Below, piece by piece: positions 26,311 to 39,938 of a DNA stretch of 64,000 nucleotides. Numbering within the stretch: position 1 is the first letter of the stretch; each line of letters opens with the position of its first letter. A program made the translations under genes and the position numbers. The DNA lies in assembly GCA_001939145.1 (NCBI GenBank), contig LSRX01001652.1, forward strand, positions 20,001 through 84,000, written 5' to 3'. This stretch comes from Symbiodinium microadriaticum. Its lineage: Eukaryota > Sar > Dinophyceae > Suessiales > Symbiodiniaceae. The notes under the pieces are model-generated. The model did no database searches, was not told where the DNA came from, and was given only the letters and a program-made list of their open reading frames with translations.

Positions 26311-29300
26311 GTTAAAGGAAGACTAGTGACTATTTGTCAGGAGCGCGCATGTTCTCAATACGAGGCTGGTGCTCAATCCTGCAGCTGCCCAGCACAGCAG
26401 CAGCAGCTACAGTGGAGGAGACATAGCAACCATGGAATTCTTTTCAGCGTCCTCCCAGGCCGCGAGAGCTCCCGGCGTTTCAGCGTGGTGGCTTGTTTCG
26501 AGTTGGGCGAGTACTAGCTGTGGATACGCTGGCCAAGGCATTTATCCAATACTCCCAGCAACGATACGATTACGATCGTGCCGGTTTATGTGACCATAAA
26601 TTACATTCGAGTGACCAGAAGGACGGATTGGGTTCAACAGCCGAGGGTGCCAGGATTTTGAAACTTTGCGGCTCTTTACAGCTTCGGCTTCAGAACCAGT
26701 TTGCCCTAAGTGCCTCAGGGCTTCCGTCCCCTGCAAAGCTAAGCTGTAGAGCCGACGATGCAGCGAAGATCAATCAAGGGCCCTGCATCTTTCCACTGGC
26801 CTACACAGTCTGTGATTGGGATAATACGTAGTCATATCGATAATTATACATAAATATACTTGTGCTTCTTTGTACCTACATGTCTGTCTGTCGGGGAAAG
26901 TGGTAGTCTCGGTCCTCAGGTTTCCTGGTCTGTGAGCTACATGTTTGCGGGTGCAAACCCAGATTTTTCCTCAGTATCACGGAAACGTGAGTCTGAAAGT
27001 CAAACGCCGTGTACGTCGTAGACCCCCGCTATAGAACTCCACTTGCTGGAGTTATCCTGTGCATAAGATTCCAGACAGCACACACCAAACGAATTGGAAG
27101 CAGCTGCATACATACCCGCTTCTGATATCTGCCAACTGCTCCACCCAAACCTTATCCTCTTTGTTGTGGCTTCGGCCATTTGCCTTGATTGTGGTGTAGT
27201 GGGTACCATCGTGGCTGAATTTTCCACGACCGCCGCGCCCCAAAATCCACCACCAGCGCCAGCACAGCGGCAAAACCAAAAACACAACCAGATTCATCGC
27301 CATCCTATATCTTCGATTATTGCATTGGGCAGCCGTTTTGTCTGGGTTGATGATTCTTAGTGTAATATATGACGGACGCAGGGTGCTGCTACACACATGA
27401 TCATGACTGAGTGCCGTGCTTCTTTTCTGAGAAGGCAAAGTTTCGAAAGAAACGGCTCTAAATGTAGATGTCTGAAATGCCTCTTTCCCACATCTCCTAA
27501 ACCTCGACCCTGGCCCCATTGCCCTGAAAACGGGTCGCAAGCCCGAAGCTTGACACACAGACATCTATGAGTCGTCATAAAGGTGCCTAATGACTTTCGC
27601 AAGAAGTCCTCGGCGAAGCCTCAAACCGCAATCCGGCACTGAACCCTTGATGAGATCCAGCAAACATCGCTAGGCCATAACATGCCAGCGAAACCGTTAC
27701 GACTGGTGCCGTTGTAGTCTCGCCGGCTGGAGGCAGCCTCATCTGACTCTCGTTTCAGTTGGGGATCCTTTGAGCTTTGTCTTGCTGGTTGAAGGCTTTG
27801 AGGTTGCAGCCATTTCGGAAATATCGGATGCAGCGTGTCATGATAAGGTTCAGGGTTCCGACAGGTTGTCGCGTTCAAGAGAACAGATCTCGGGCACAAC
27901 TTGGAAAGTCAAGGCTTTACTTGCATAGTTCGCAGGACCACATTTGTCGTGTTCGGAGCCCGACGCCCGAAATGCCTCCATCGCGGTCTTCCCTTCGATT
28001 TACAATAAAGCTGGAGGCCCAATCCGCAGCCAAAGACGAAATCTTCGGATGCATTTTCATTCGGCCAGAATACTGGGGAAGTTTGTTGCTCCTTCTAGTG
28101 CCGCTAGTGCTTGTTGCCGTGTGTTACATCACGAGCATCAACACTCGCTCTACAGCGATGAAAACTTGCTATGCATGCTGCCGATCTTACGAGTATGGCC
28201 CGTGGCCGCTCGTCTGGGTCTAATCATGGCCATGTTTTCACAGCTGTGCGACCTTGGATTGCAAGATTTCGGGCTGGGCATCTGCGTTTGGGTTGAGGCC
28301 GCAGGATTTTCCGAGACCCTAGGAGCAGTGCCTTGCCTCGCGGCCGGCGTTGTGGCCCTGATGGCTGCCCTTCGACGCAATATTCATGAGCAGGGCTCGA
28401 GGTATGGATTAACTACGTGTTTCATACTAGACCTTGTAAGACCGATGCCTAGAGAACCCTTTATTTCAACGGCATGCCCTGAGGTGGAGGTTTGGTTCTT
28501 GCGGGTGCTAGTACTGCATGGCTACGATTAAAGAGAAACAAGACGATGTGGGCCCTGTTCTCTGCGTCAACAACAAGACCGCGAAGCCCTCCCATACGCA
28601 ACTTGTCCCCAGTGTCGTACATCGGTCGAGCAAGACCCTGGAAGACTCGCTGTTCCCTAGGATTGCTGCATCATGAAGACAGGTCAGAGTGCGTTGCCTT
28701 TCTGGACTTCAGGGTTCGAGAGGAGTTTGCTTCGAGGGTTTCAAGGGTTTAGGTGCAACGTTTTAGTGCAGTGCCCCATTTCTTAAGATCCGCTTTGAAT
28801 CCTGCTGCCTCTCGGGCGTAATTCGAAGGAAACTGGAACCACGAAACCGTGGCCCTTTGCCTTAGGCAGGTAAACTTGAATTCCAGTTGAACAAGCATTT
28901 CGGACACCAACCTGAACACATATGTTAACATGGTCAGCCATATCACCAGGATGTCCTTTTAGGCTCCGAAAAGTGGCCTGCCTTGCCCCGCCGGTCGCCC
29001 TTGCCACGGCCTTTGCTTTGACCTGCTATGATCCGTCATGTGACGACATGCCACCCTAAGTGGGATCGACTGCCTCAGACGGTCTGGAAGATGCTCGCAA
29101 GCAACATCATCGCCGACCCTGAGGGCTTCTAGGAGTCTGACCAGCCTGACATGATTTCGCTCGGAAGCACAAAGCTTACTCCCGAAATGCGGAGTACGCA
29201 GGAGGTACACCCCTTGGAAAAGCATTGAGTCGAAGCCCAACCCCTCACCCGCCTCGTCCACTCCTGCCCTTGCCACCCCAAAAAGGCTCGGACCTCAGTG

Positions 29301-32300
29301 AACAGTTGAGACTAATGGCCGATTGTGGACGCCGTTTGTAGGATTCAGCTCGAGTTTCGACGGCATATTAATGCTCTGCAGTTGTTGCTGCAGGTACCAT
29401 CCTCAGCATTTTGCCCGCCTAAGTCCTCCTGCGCCAGAGCAGGTGCAAAGGCAGAAGAACCTGTGAACTGAGTGGCGCCAGCGGTCTTGGAGGATGTCGA
29501 ACTGTAGAATAAGCTCTCTCGAATGGACCATCCGGAATCATGTCTGACGTTGTTGCAGCTGCTGTAGTGTCTCCGTGCTGGAGGTACTTGAATGACTTGC
29601 TGCAGAAATCCCCATGCGGAACCGCAGACAGCAACACCTTGAAAGAAGTGAACTCCTGGGTGCCCGGCGAGGAGGTCCCTCGGTTCTCTGTCTCCCTGGA
29701 TGAGCCTGACATCGGAGCTTTGTCTGCCAGAGACGTGAAATGCCCATTGCAGAGAAAGCAGCAACTACAAGACTTCGTTTGTCGGGCTTCCTGGGTCCGG
29801 CTTGTGATTGGTGAACAACCTCCTGTTACATGCACAGCACTGTGCGGTGTTTTCATGTGCTTTTTCTATCCTAGGTCTTTCACGACAAGCATTGGATCTC
29901 TCGGTCTCTCGCTCTCCCTCTCTCTCCCACTATCTTTCTGTCTATGGCAGATGTGCATGTGCTCTTGTGTACCCGCCTCCGGAGCACCTCTGAATCCGAT
30001 CTGATCCAGAAATGTCGCCGGCGCTCTCTCTTTGCTCAAACCCAAGCCTCACAGTCACAAGGACCCCGAGACAACCCTGCAGCCTGATCGACCCGCGTCA
30101 CCCTAAACCACGGGCCTTGCGATTAATCTGAGAAAACCCGTGTCGACAATGCCCTTTCCCGTCCCCCTCCAGTGCACCTGGCCCCCAGGTTTCCACAGCA
30201 CTCAGCGTCACCGGCAAAGTGCCGTTGGCTGTGAGGCTGCGGAGGAGCAGGCCTCCAGCTTGTCATCTCTTGACTGTTCACGTTTCTTGACGAGTGACAT
30301 GAACCACGTATCACCGTCGCTACCATTTTATTTCCTCTGCCGGCAAGCAAACTGGTCCTGCGCGCTGCAGTCTTAGGTTGCGACAACGATGAGATTGTTC
30401 TCTGCGCACACTGGGAGAAAAAGGGGATTCAATAATTCAAACTTAAAGAATTGTCGCACCCCACAAGGCTTTCATGGCTCGTCCCCTTGGGAGTCACAAA
30501 CCGGGAATGAACACAGCTGCCCGAGAAAGGTTCAACGAAGCACAGCCACTAAGCCCTATACACATCTTGAATGCTGAATCTCAATGCCCTCAGCCCCAAA
30601 AGCATGAAAGCCGTCCTAAACTCAAGCTTGTAGCATAAGGGTCCAACAGCTCTAACTAAGCAAAAGATGCAGAAACCTGAGACAGAGAGAGAGAGAGAGG
30701 TCTCACCTGAAAACCCATAAGCCTCCCACCACAACCATACACCCTTTTGATAATCTATGCTATACATAAGCCCCGCAAGTCTAAAGGACCCCAAGACCCC
30801 GAACGACATCTCTATACACAGACGAAGGAGGAGCCTCCAAGGTCCGCTAAGGCTGCGCTAGTCATGGCTTGTGCCGTGCCGCCATTCAGGAGCCTCAATC
30901 TCGCAGGGCTTTTTGAAGCATGTGTGGCGAAAGCCAAGGGCTTCATTGCAAGCAGATTGAAGGATTCAGGGCTTCTTGGAGGTGTGGGTCTTGAGGGCTT
31001 TGAGGTTTCAGGCGAGTAGGGTTTCTGATACAGTCCTACTTGGTAAGATTTGCGGGATCTTCTCGAAGGGTTTCTTGAAGCGAAGTGCTCAAAGGGCCAC
31101 GAACCGCCCGAGCATCTCCGTCCCGAGCTTCCGTAAGTAGATGAGGTGTTTATATTGGGGCTTCGAGCTCAAACCTTCTAGTGCTTGGGAGCGGTCAGGT
31201 CTGCTGCCAGAGATCCCCCATACCCCTTACTTAGTTTGAACCATCATCAGGCCTTCACCTTGTAGTTCAAGGAACACTTGTTGATTGAGGGATATTGGGC
31301 TCTCTGGGCTTGTGTAGATCAGTGTTGGAAGTACAGACCATGATCGGGAACGTTTCTGACCGAGAGCCAACACCTCCGTTTTGAGCCAAGCCATTGATGT
31401 CACAGCTTGAAGGGCTAAGACCAGTTCTTGCTTGGTTTTCAGCATTGATCGACAGTAGCCCAGGCACTTATTTTGTGACCCTGAGGTAGTGCACTAACTG
31501 CCGCTGTGCCTGCATTGTACACTTCCCGAAGTCCGAAATGCTGAACTTCACACGTTGATGTTCGCAGTGGCCGTGAAGGTTCCATGTGCTGCCCGATTTT
31601 CCTCTCGACTCTCTTGAGGCACGAGCCCCGAGGAAGAGAGGTTCGACAGGGATGGCGAGGAGGCACCACCTGAGAGCAGCTCCGCGGTTCAGGTTAAGAG
31701 TTCAGGGTCTCGGGCTACGAGAAGGTTCAAAATTCAGGTTCTGGGTCGAAGACAGTGGAAGAATCTAGAAGTAGGATCGATGGGCTGGACAGAAGAACTC
31801 TTAAGCGTGAGCTGCCAAGAGTACATTCAGCGACAGAAGCTGTAAGCTTGCGATGCTAGAGATTTAAAAACGCAAGCACAAACCCAGAGCTTGACGCCTC
31901 ACCCAGAAGCTACCAGGATCTTACAACTGACTGCAAGCGTCACCTGCATGTGCTGCTTCTGTATTAGCTCTTGCTACTGTCTCTCTTCCGACTCAGATCC
32001 AGAGAGCTTCGCCGAAGGCCTTGTGAGGAGTGCTGTGAGAGCGTCAGGAGCAGGATATCCTGGATGATGACCTCGTTCATAGGCTTTCGGTCTAGACTTC
32101 ATGGCGACTTCAAGTGCTAGAGTCTGCTAGAGAGTTAGGACTTAAGGTTTAAGGCTGAAGACTTCAGGCTTGGGTTCCTAGCTTGAGTGTCCAGGTCGCA
32201 TGAAGTGTATGGAAGCAGTCTAGGGACAAGGGTGTCCCTGAGAGGCGGAATGTTGAAATTCACTTCTTCCTGCACTTGCCGATGTTTGTGTCAATGTCCC

Positions 32301-32569
32301 CCCAAAAACAAAGACAGCCTCAGACTCAAGCCTTTTGGGGCCCAGGGACAGCAACACACTACACCCCAAGAAGCCCACACCTGATCCAAAGACCAAGCAT
32401 TTCTTTGCAACTCCCAGCCTGCCCCAGCTGCTGGAGGAGTTGGTTCGAGGTGCTTCGGCCTCCCACTCGCTCTCTCCCGAGTCTTGCGCGTTCGGAGGGT
32501 TTGGGGTCTCGGCCTGGGTGTTACAGTGTTTGGGGCTATGGAGCTTCATCTCTTTGGCTTAGTGTGATA
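26311..32569. other. Gene-poor DNA with weak exon-like islands
   Basis: No recognisable domain. The frame at 27944-28531 (+, 195 codons) is moderately hydrophobic near its middle but has a length chance can give. Short simple repeats: CT-rich at 29910-29945, (GA)n at 30685-30699. Telomere-like words occur at 30950-31022 and 32135-32175. Confidence 0.5.
29540..29800 (+). CDS. Possible exon, unassigned protein
   Basis: An ATG-started frame of mixed composition: MSDVVAAAVVSPCWRYLNDL followed by Lys, Glu and Asp-rich sequence up to about LQDFVC. This looks more like real protein than its surroundings. The frame stays open to 30004 but runs into a CT-rich patch that gives low-complexity Ser/Leu sequence, so any exon should end near 29800. 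I recognise no family. An overlapping minus-strand frame is also open, so chance is a serious alternative. Confidence 0.2.
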
Positions 32570-32596
32570 TCTGTATCTCTATATATAAATATCACA

Positions 32597-32638
<42 letters not shown>

Positions 32639-32645
32639 CACATAT
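32570..32645. repeat. (TA)n microsatellite
   Basis: Near-pure TA/ATAC dinucleotides over about 75 bp. Confidence 0.95.
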
Positions 32646-33289
32646 TTTGTCGTATAAGTATGTATCTCTTTCTCTATTTATTCCCAAGTCCCTGGTTGAC
32701 GGGCTTCTGGGTTTTGAAACGCATGGTAAGGGTTGTACAGGCTCGGTGCTTTGGCGCTTGTGGGTTCAGGTTTTAGAGGGGTAGACTTTGGAATTTAGAG
32801 TGGGGTTTCGCCTAACCCTGCATCGGTAATTCCGTACTGCCACCGTTCCACAAACTAATATCAATAAGGCATTAGCAAACGGTAGAAGGAGTTCCAGAAG
32901 CGGCCTTTGTATCAGCTGCGAGCGACACTTTTGCAAGCACGGAGAAGGCAGGGCGCTTCACCCCAACAGGCGCTTCCCCTGAACTGCCGCTTTAGGTGGC
33001 GAGAAGCACGCCAGTTTAGGCTTTTGGGTGGTGTTGGATGCAAGGTTTGGGTCCTACTTTCAGCCGCTTTCTTCCATGTCCGCAGCGGACTGAATTTTTG
33101 GCTTCTAAGTGGGCGGCTAATGATAGCGGGAGTGTATGACGATATCGTAGCAACTCAGGATCAATTGCATCATGAGCATGAGGGTAGCAAGGCAGCAAGA
33201 ACAACGCAGTCGGGAGTACTGATACTACATCTGAAGCAGACGCCTATGCTAGCAATAATGCAGGTGCAGCTCCTAGTGTTGCCCTGTAG
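32646..33289. other. Unique sequence, nothing recognised
   Basis: Short open frames only. Telomere-like words (ggttcaggttttagaggg) near 32763-32785. Confidence 0.5.
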
Positions 33290-33520
33290 TGCTGGTGGTA
33301 AATGTGGTGCCAACGCCGGTGGTAGTGGTGGCAGCTGTCGCGACAGTGGTGGTGGTGTTGGTGGTGGTGGTGGGAGTGGCGGTGGCGGTGGTCGTCGTCG
33401 GAGTAGCAGTAGCAGCAGCAGCAGGATCAGCTGGAGCAGGAGCAGTAGGAGTCGGAGTCTGAGCAGTCGGCATAGGAGTAGGAGTAGAGGAGGAGGAGGA
33501 GTAGTAGTAGTTGGAAATAA
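33290..33520. repeat. Trinucleotide microsatellite block (GGT, AGC, AGG, AGT)
   Basis: GGT-rich at 33294-33390, then CGT, AGC, AGG and AGT triplets to about 33512. The 216-codon plus-strand frame that crosses it is Gly/Ser-rich because of these repeats. Confidence 0.9.
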
Positions 33521-36500
33521 TCGTCGTAGTCAGTCACAGGGCAACGGCGAGTGCTGATGACAACACTGGTGATCACGACGGCAGCCGCACTTTCACAGAA
33601 ACCCGCCTGAAGAAAAGGCTGCCTGCAGGCCTGCCCATTCAGTGCTTGGGCTAAGTCCGAACTAAACCCTCCCAAAATGCCCAAACGGTTTCACCTGGAG
33701 AGTTGCAACAAACAGCCAGAGAGGTCTCGAGCCTGAAAGCACAACTCGGTAACGACTGCAGACCAACTCCGGAAGAGTCGAGTGCACCGACTTTCACACA
33801 CGTTCGCCAGCTCGACACATCCCTCAAACAACAAAAACACCCGGTCTGCATGCTCCCAATACTGCTCCTCCGTCGCAGGCGAGGAAGCACGATGAGAAGA
33901 CTACTAGTACTGGCCATACTTTGGATATGCAACCTAACCCGGGACTTGTTGTCACTGCTAGTTCCAGTTCCAACTCGGGGCGGGGGCTCACCGCTGCTCC
34001 TTAGAGATCTTTCGCTTCTGACTCATGCTGGTCATCATGACTGAAGACTCTTGCTACTTCTGCTAGCACTCTCAGGTAATGCCCTTCTTCATAGCAGCTC
34101 CTTGTCTTTGAGTTCGTTTGCCACATGAGCCTTGACCTTTCCTTTGAGAGGGGACGGAAGCCTCAAGGACGACAAACTTTTGTACCCCACACGCCAGCTG
34201 GGAGCTCCCGGCCGGAGGTTGCCGACAGCGGCAGGGCCGCCCGGACCTCGCAGCCACTTCGATCGGAAGGGGCTTCTGCGAGATCTTAGGAATTCGTCTA
34301 GAGTCTAAAAACGTTTACATAATTGTACCATAAGGCTTTACATATGGGTTTCGACTGCTGCCTTTTGAGAAACTCGTTCATCTTTCATTTTTAAGGACTG
34401 TGACATAACATCTGCATTTATAGGGGGCTTTCAGGATTCCCGCAATGCTGATTTTTTTTTGTGTTGTAGGGGCTGGGAGCTCTTGTTTGGGTCTGTGGGG
34501 GCTGGGATAGGCTTTGGGCTTTGGTGCTTTGGGATGTTGCGCTTCAGGTTGAAATTCACGAGTTCAGGCTTCGAGACCCGCGGCTGCGCAGTGCGCGGAG
34601 ATGCAATGTCCATGTACCTCTGTCATGCAACGGTGTCCTACAATAGTGAAGCACCTGTTCAAGGTGCTTTGGGCTGAGGGATGAGACTTAGGCCTGTGGT
34701 GTCTAGGCTCAGGGTTGAGGACACAAGGCCGAAGCTGCCGCGCGGCCCATGTGGGGACTTCTGGGAACATGCCCTGGGGCGCCCTGTGCGAACATCTCGT
34801 GAGAAATCTTGCGATGTGGCTCCTGATTCTCTTGGTGATTCAAGTGTCTTGCGTATCAACATAAAGCCAGAAGCCAGTGGAAGTGGAGGGCACACGGCTT
34901 GACCCTCGGCCCTTTATCCCTTTATCCAATCAAATCCGACGTGCACTGCCTGTAGTCTACAGTGTGTCTACAGCCGTGACACAGACTGCTTTGTCGCATC
35001 CTCATCATGCACTCCCATTTCTCTGGATCCTGAACACCGCGTTGCTCAAAGTGCCAAGTGCAAACCTCTGAATCCCTCCCTGTGGGCCTCGAGTGCAAAA
35101 GATGGAGTAGGGGTACTCTGTGCACTTGCACCTTCATGGCACCGGGTTTTGAGGGTTTGGCTTGTGATCGTTTCCGGGCACTCTGGTTCTCCGCCGACAG
35201 CCCCAACACATGCTTCTATCGATTGCAGTGCTGTTGCGATTGCCACTAGTGCCGCAGTTGCACTGTCACGAGTGCTGCTTGGACGCTGCCGGTGATAGCG
35301 ACGAGTCCGAGTGGTGATGCTGGTGAAATTTGTGTTGACCGCTGCCTCGTGGCCTGCCGCCCCGGTGAGACGCGCATTGCACGGAGTGTGAGGCTCTCTG
35401 TCTGTCTGTCTCTGTGTGTGTGCGTGTGTGCGGGTGCTGTTGCCACTTTTTCGTTTGCACTTTCCCCTCCTCTCCACTGGCCTGAATCGTTGCCGATCTC
35501 GATTGTCGACCGGCAGAGTGGACAAGTGGGTGCGTGCCTGGCACTTGGTGGGATCAGAGTTCACTTCAAGGAACCGTTCCGACTGCCATGCTTGAGGGCA
35601 CCTGCTTTGGTCGGAACTTGCTACGAAAGCCTGTTCACACTGAACACAACCTACAATTCTGAGAGAATCAGGATGGGAATTAGCATTTGAGAATCCGCCC
35701 ATAGCAGGAAGCACGGAGTTTGATCACGTTTCAGGTTGTCGATCGCCCGTCGGTGGTCTTGATGGCTCACAAGGGCTAGAGCCGCATGATGCAGCGAGGT
35801 TCTGATCCTCCCAACAGCGGGCTTTCAGTAGTAAAGAAGGCCTTTACCAGAACCCACGAGCCGGGGCAGCCCTTGGCACAGCCATTTTCGGACACACTCC
35901 GCATGCCAGACCTGGGAGCTGTTGGCTTTTGTGTCTTGCTTTGGGGTTCGGGTTTGGGTTCAAGATTTACGGTTGAAGCAGGCATAATCGGATAGAAATT
36001 GAACGCAGCAGGGTTCCGATATTGTCAGACCAAAAGAGAAGTCGACAGAGCAAACGAATCCCAATCACGTATGTGCTCTGTCCTGACACGCAGCCTGGAC
36101 GCGTACTATGTGTGTGTGTGTACATCTACACGTGCATGTATTCCTATGCGGGGATACCAGGAAACGCACGAATCCACGCGTTCAAGCATTGTACATGTAT
36201 ACACAACAGACAATATCATTGCAAAACAAATCAAAGTAGTTATCCTACAGCACTGCTAACTTGCAGGAGAAGAGCTTAACTTAGGCTTGCAAACGTAGCT
36301 TCCAGATGTCAACTTGCTCAGTGCCGTGTAGGTAGGGGCTCCCCTTCTTCAACAACTACGAAGGCTGCGCCACAAAGCCTCCAAAGACCTTCTTCCTATG
36401 ACACCACAGTCTTAGCTATTGAATCCAACTGAAGACTTTGAAGCTTCAGGCAGGTTTATTGGTTCCAGCTTTTGGGGCTGAGGGGTTCAGGATATCGGGT

Positions 36501-37293
36501 TCTAGGACTTGGGGGTTTTAAGCTGAACGCTGTAGACTCTAGTGGAGCAGGTACGTCGGGAGCGAGCTAAGGAATCCTCTCGTAAATTAAGCAGCGTTAC
36601 ACTCGCTGCCTCGTGTGACTATGGTGCCTAGCGCTCCTGCATTTCCAACTGAGTATTTATGGTCGATGCGTCGGTTCTGTGCTGCCGGTATTACTTTTGC
36701 TGCTATGTTTCGACACTTGTTGCCATCGTGCCCGTTACTGCTGCCGTCGCTGCCTCTGCTGCTGCAGCTATGGCTACTCGCACTGCCACTGCACAATGTT
36801 GCTACAGTTGCTACTGAAGCGTGACTGCCGGCTGCACTGCCGCCACCACACGCACTCGTTTTGCCACTGTTGCTACTTGTCGTCGAAGTCGCACTTTTGA
36901 ACCGAGGGTTTCTGTTGCTTGAAGGTGGATGTTGACGATCGATGATTGTAACGCCAGACCCTCTGCAGCGTCCCAGCACATGCCTTCCGGCTAGAATCGC
37001 GATCATCGGACAAACAGTTGAGACCAAAACATACATGCACACGCACCCAAGGGTCATCAGCAGAATGACTCCCGAAAGACAAAGTCTCCGCAAAGTAGGA
37101 GAGAGGTGTTTCGGACGCAGAAACTCACATGAGTGTTGAGAGCGGCACATGGCAAGACTGCTTGTTGAGATCCAGGAAATGCGGTTCAGCCAAAGTATAT
37201 CAAGCAAGAGCTGACAGTAAAAGCCGCTGCCTCGTGGAGGTCTTCCCCCGCACGAAGCCAGCTGTGTGTGTGCAAAGGGGATGGTGAAAATGC
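33521..37293. other. Gene-poor DNA, nothing recognised
   Basis: A TCTG/TG simple repeat lies at 35395-35432, and a CTG-rich but imperfect patch at 36680-36880. Telomere-like words are dense at 34465-34570 and 36455-36535. No domain recognised in any frame. Confidence 0.5.
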
Positions 37294-37384
37294 GTATATA
37301 TATATATATATGTATATGTATATATATGTATATATATATATATATGTATATATGTATACATGTATATATATGTATATATGTATA

Positions 37385-37437
<53 letters not shown>

Positions 37438-37445
37438 AAATATAT

Positions 37446-37477
<32 letters not shown>

Positions 37478-37484
37478 GTATGTG
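37294..37484. repeat. (TA)n / ATGTATAT microsatellite
   Basis: About 190 bp of TA dinucleotide interrupted by TGTA. Both strands read as Tyr/Ile runs. Confidence 0.95.
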
Positions 37485-38460
37485 CCACTCCTACTCCTGC
37501 TCTTTCCTGGGCTGCCCCGGCAGAGGGGCAGAGGTCTGTTGCGCAGGGGAGCGCAGTGAGCTCTTCTCCTCGCAGTTTGGAAATTACTGTGCTTCGCACC
37601 CCGAATTCCTCAGAGACCCCTCCCAAATGGTGGTCCCTTGAAGCTCTTCTACGTTCAAGCCGAATAGAACCTCAGGCCTAACGCAGCAAAACCCTGCACC
37701 ATAAACCACAGGACCACTGTGCCTCATCCTTTGCCGGTACAGTACTCGATGCATTGATCCTAGAGGTCCTAAGCACAAGGCCCAGCATGTCCCGAACAAA
37801 AATCCTTTCCAACCCTGCAGCCCATGATTCTGATGCTCGGGAAAAAACAACGGGGTAGGCGTGGCGGCGTGGGAGCTCGGATCTCTGAGTAGGGTTAAGA
37901 GTTGATTGGACTTCCTCACATTCACGTCCCAAGTTCATGCATGAGGCAAACCCAAAGAGCAAAGCCCGGTGCCAGGAACGTCCCCCACATGAGAGAGTAA
38001 GACACTTTCGTGACTTTCGTGCACAATGAAGTAGTTGCAGCAGTAAATGTCATAGGACTTGCATTAGTAGTGCCAGGAAATGCCACTATCCCTTCATCTT
38101 TAGTACTATCAGGTCCAGGCTTTGTCACGGTGAACCCTGTGACCTATCCAACACTTTGCTTCGGCTCCTGGGGTGAATGGCTGAAGACAAATGCCACAGC
38201 TATCGCACGTGCTGCTGGAGGCCGCGACCTTGCAACAGAGACTCTTGCATGTTGCGGAATAAGCGGAACATTTAGTTAAACACCTACCCACGATTTAAGA
38301 CTTTTCAGATCTTTGCTGTTTCCGTTTGAGTACGTGCTTGAAAGGATCGTCAAGTGCAGAAATTTTGGAAGAAGCTGCCCCTCTTGTATGTCTGTGTATA
38401 TCTATATATCTTCTTAAACATACAGATATGAGCAGGTACAAATAATTGCCTAAGAGCAAA
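37485..38460. other. Unique sequence, nothing recognised
   Basis: A plus-strand frame at 38010-38279 has mixed composition but no recognisable motif. Confidence 0.5.
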
Positions 38461-39230
38461 GAAACACACATACAGTATGTATATATCTATATACACATAC
38501 ATACACACATATATATATATACATACACATGCATGTATGCATGTATGCATGTATGCATGTATGCATGTATGCATGTATGCATGTATGCATGTATGTATGT
38601 ATGTATGTATGTAATGTGTATAAATGGATACATCAATCCATATGCAGTATGCATGTATGCATGTATGCATGTATGCATGTATGCATGTATGCATGTATGC
38701 ATGTATGCATGTATGNNNNNNNNNNNNNNNNNNNNNNNNNNNNNNNNNNNNNNNNNNNNNNNNNNNNNNNNNNNNNNNNNNNNNNNNNNNNNNNNNNNNN
38801 NNNNNNNNNNNNNNNNNNNNNNNNNNNNNNNNNNNNNNNNNNNNNNNNNNNNNNNNNNNNNNNNNNNNNNNNNNNNNNNNNNNNNNNNNNNNNNNNNNNN
38901 NNNNNNNNNNNNNNNNNNNNNNNNNNNNNNNNNNNNNNNNNNNNNNNNNNNNNNNNNNNNNNNNATATACATATATACATATATACATATATACATATAT
39001 ACATATATACATATATACATATATACATATATACATATATACATATATACATATATACATATATACATACACACATATATATATATACATACACATACAT
39101 ATATACATATATACATACATACATATATACATATATACATATATACATATACACACACACACACACATATATATATATAATGTGTATAAATGGATACATC
39201 AATCCATATGCACATACATACATGGTCGTT
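38461..39230. repeat. GCATGTAT / ACATATAT array in a duplicated frame, with assembly gap
   Basis: Left half: a GCATGTAT array at 38530-38612 and again at 38647-38715. Right half: an ATATAC array at 38965-39178. Two unique-sequence blocks are duplicated exactly: 32 bp at 38499-38530 and 39065-39096, and 34 bp at 38613-38646 and 39179-39212. In both copies the blocks are 114 bp apart. The 34-bp block contains ATGGAT/ATCCAT arms around ACATCA. This implies a composite repeat whose frame is conserved while the inner array differs. Confidence 0.85.
38716..38964. other. Assembly gap (249 N)
   Basis: A run of N inside the tetranucleotide array. The true array length is unknown. Confidence 0.99.
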
Positions 39231-39938
39231 GATCTAAACTGCATAATCCCAATAACACCATTGTGGAACTTTCGCCGAGGATACTGTTGCAAGTTGGAAC
39301 CCAGAATTATAAGCCCGAAATGAATGTTGGAAAGGGCTGGTTAATGAAGCCGGCTTAAGGGTAAGATTCTTGAGCTTCGTGCAACGAGTCTTGACCTAGA
39401 TCTGCCTACATCTTAGATAACGACAACTATGCGGAACTTACGCGCTAAACACTGTGCGGAAACCTCATTGTGGCACTTGGCTATAGCAGCAGCAGCATGC
39501 CCCAGCAGTAGTAATAGCAGTGGCAGTAGCAGTAGTAATAGCATGAAAAGTAACATCGAATCTATAGGCCAGCCTAAGTCAAGAGCACCGGAATACAAGG
39601 TGCTTACGACACCCACCTGTACACATGCGACACGCATGCTACACTTTAAACTCTACACAGTGGTAAGGCTCCCTACAAGACCCGTCTGCGCCAAGCTACG
39701 GCACAAGACACGGGTCCTTAAAGGACGACCGGTATAGGATTATGCCTCAAGGTTCCTGCAAAGAGCAAGCGCATCAGGCTTGCAGGTTGTTGCAAGCTTC
39801 AATTGCAACGTTGCGCGGTCTCGAGAGCTGCAATTTAGATCCCACTCTTGCGTGCAGTGGAGGTCGCATGAGGAATCATGAGGAGCCGTGGCCAAGACCA
39901 AGCATTGCCAACCCGCACAGGTGGCATCACGCAGCTGC
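39231..39938. other. Unique sequence between array and retroelement
   Basis: A short AGC/AGT patch lies at 39485-39540. The 3' limit of the retroelement on the minus strand is not defined here; no poly-A or tandem tail is visible. Confidence 0.5.

Noticed and set aside
27944-28531. 195-codon plus-strand frame with hydrophobic middle
   Set aside because: No recognisable fold or signal, and its length is within chance expectation for the window.
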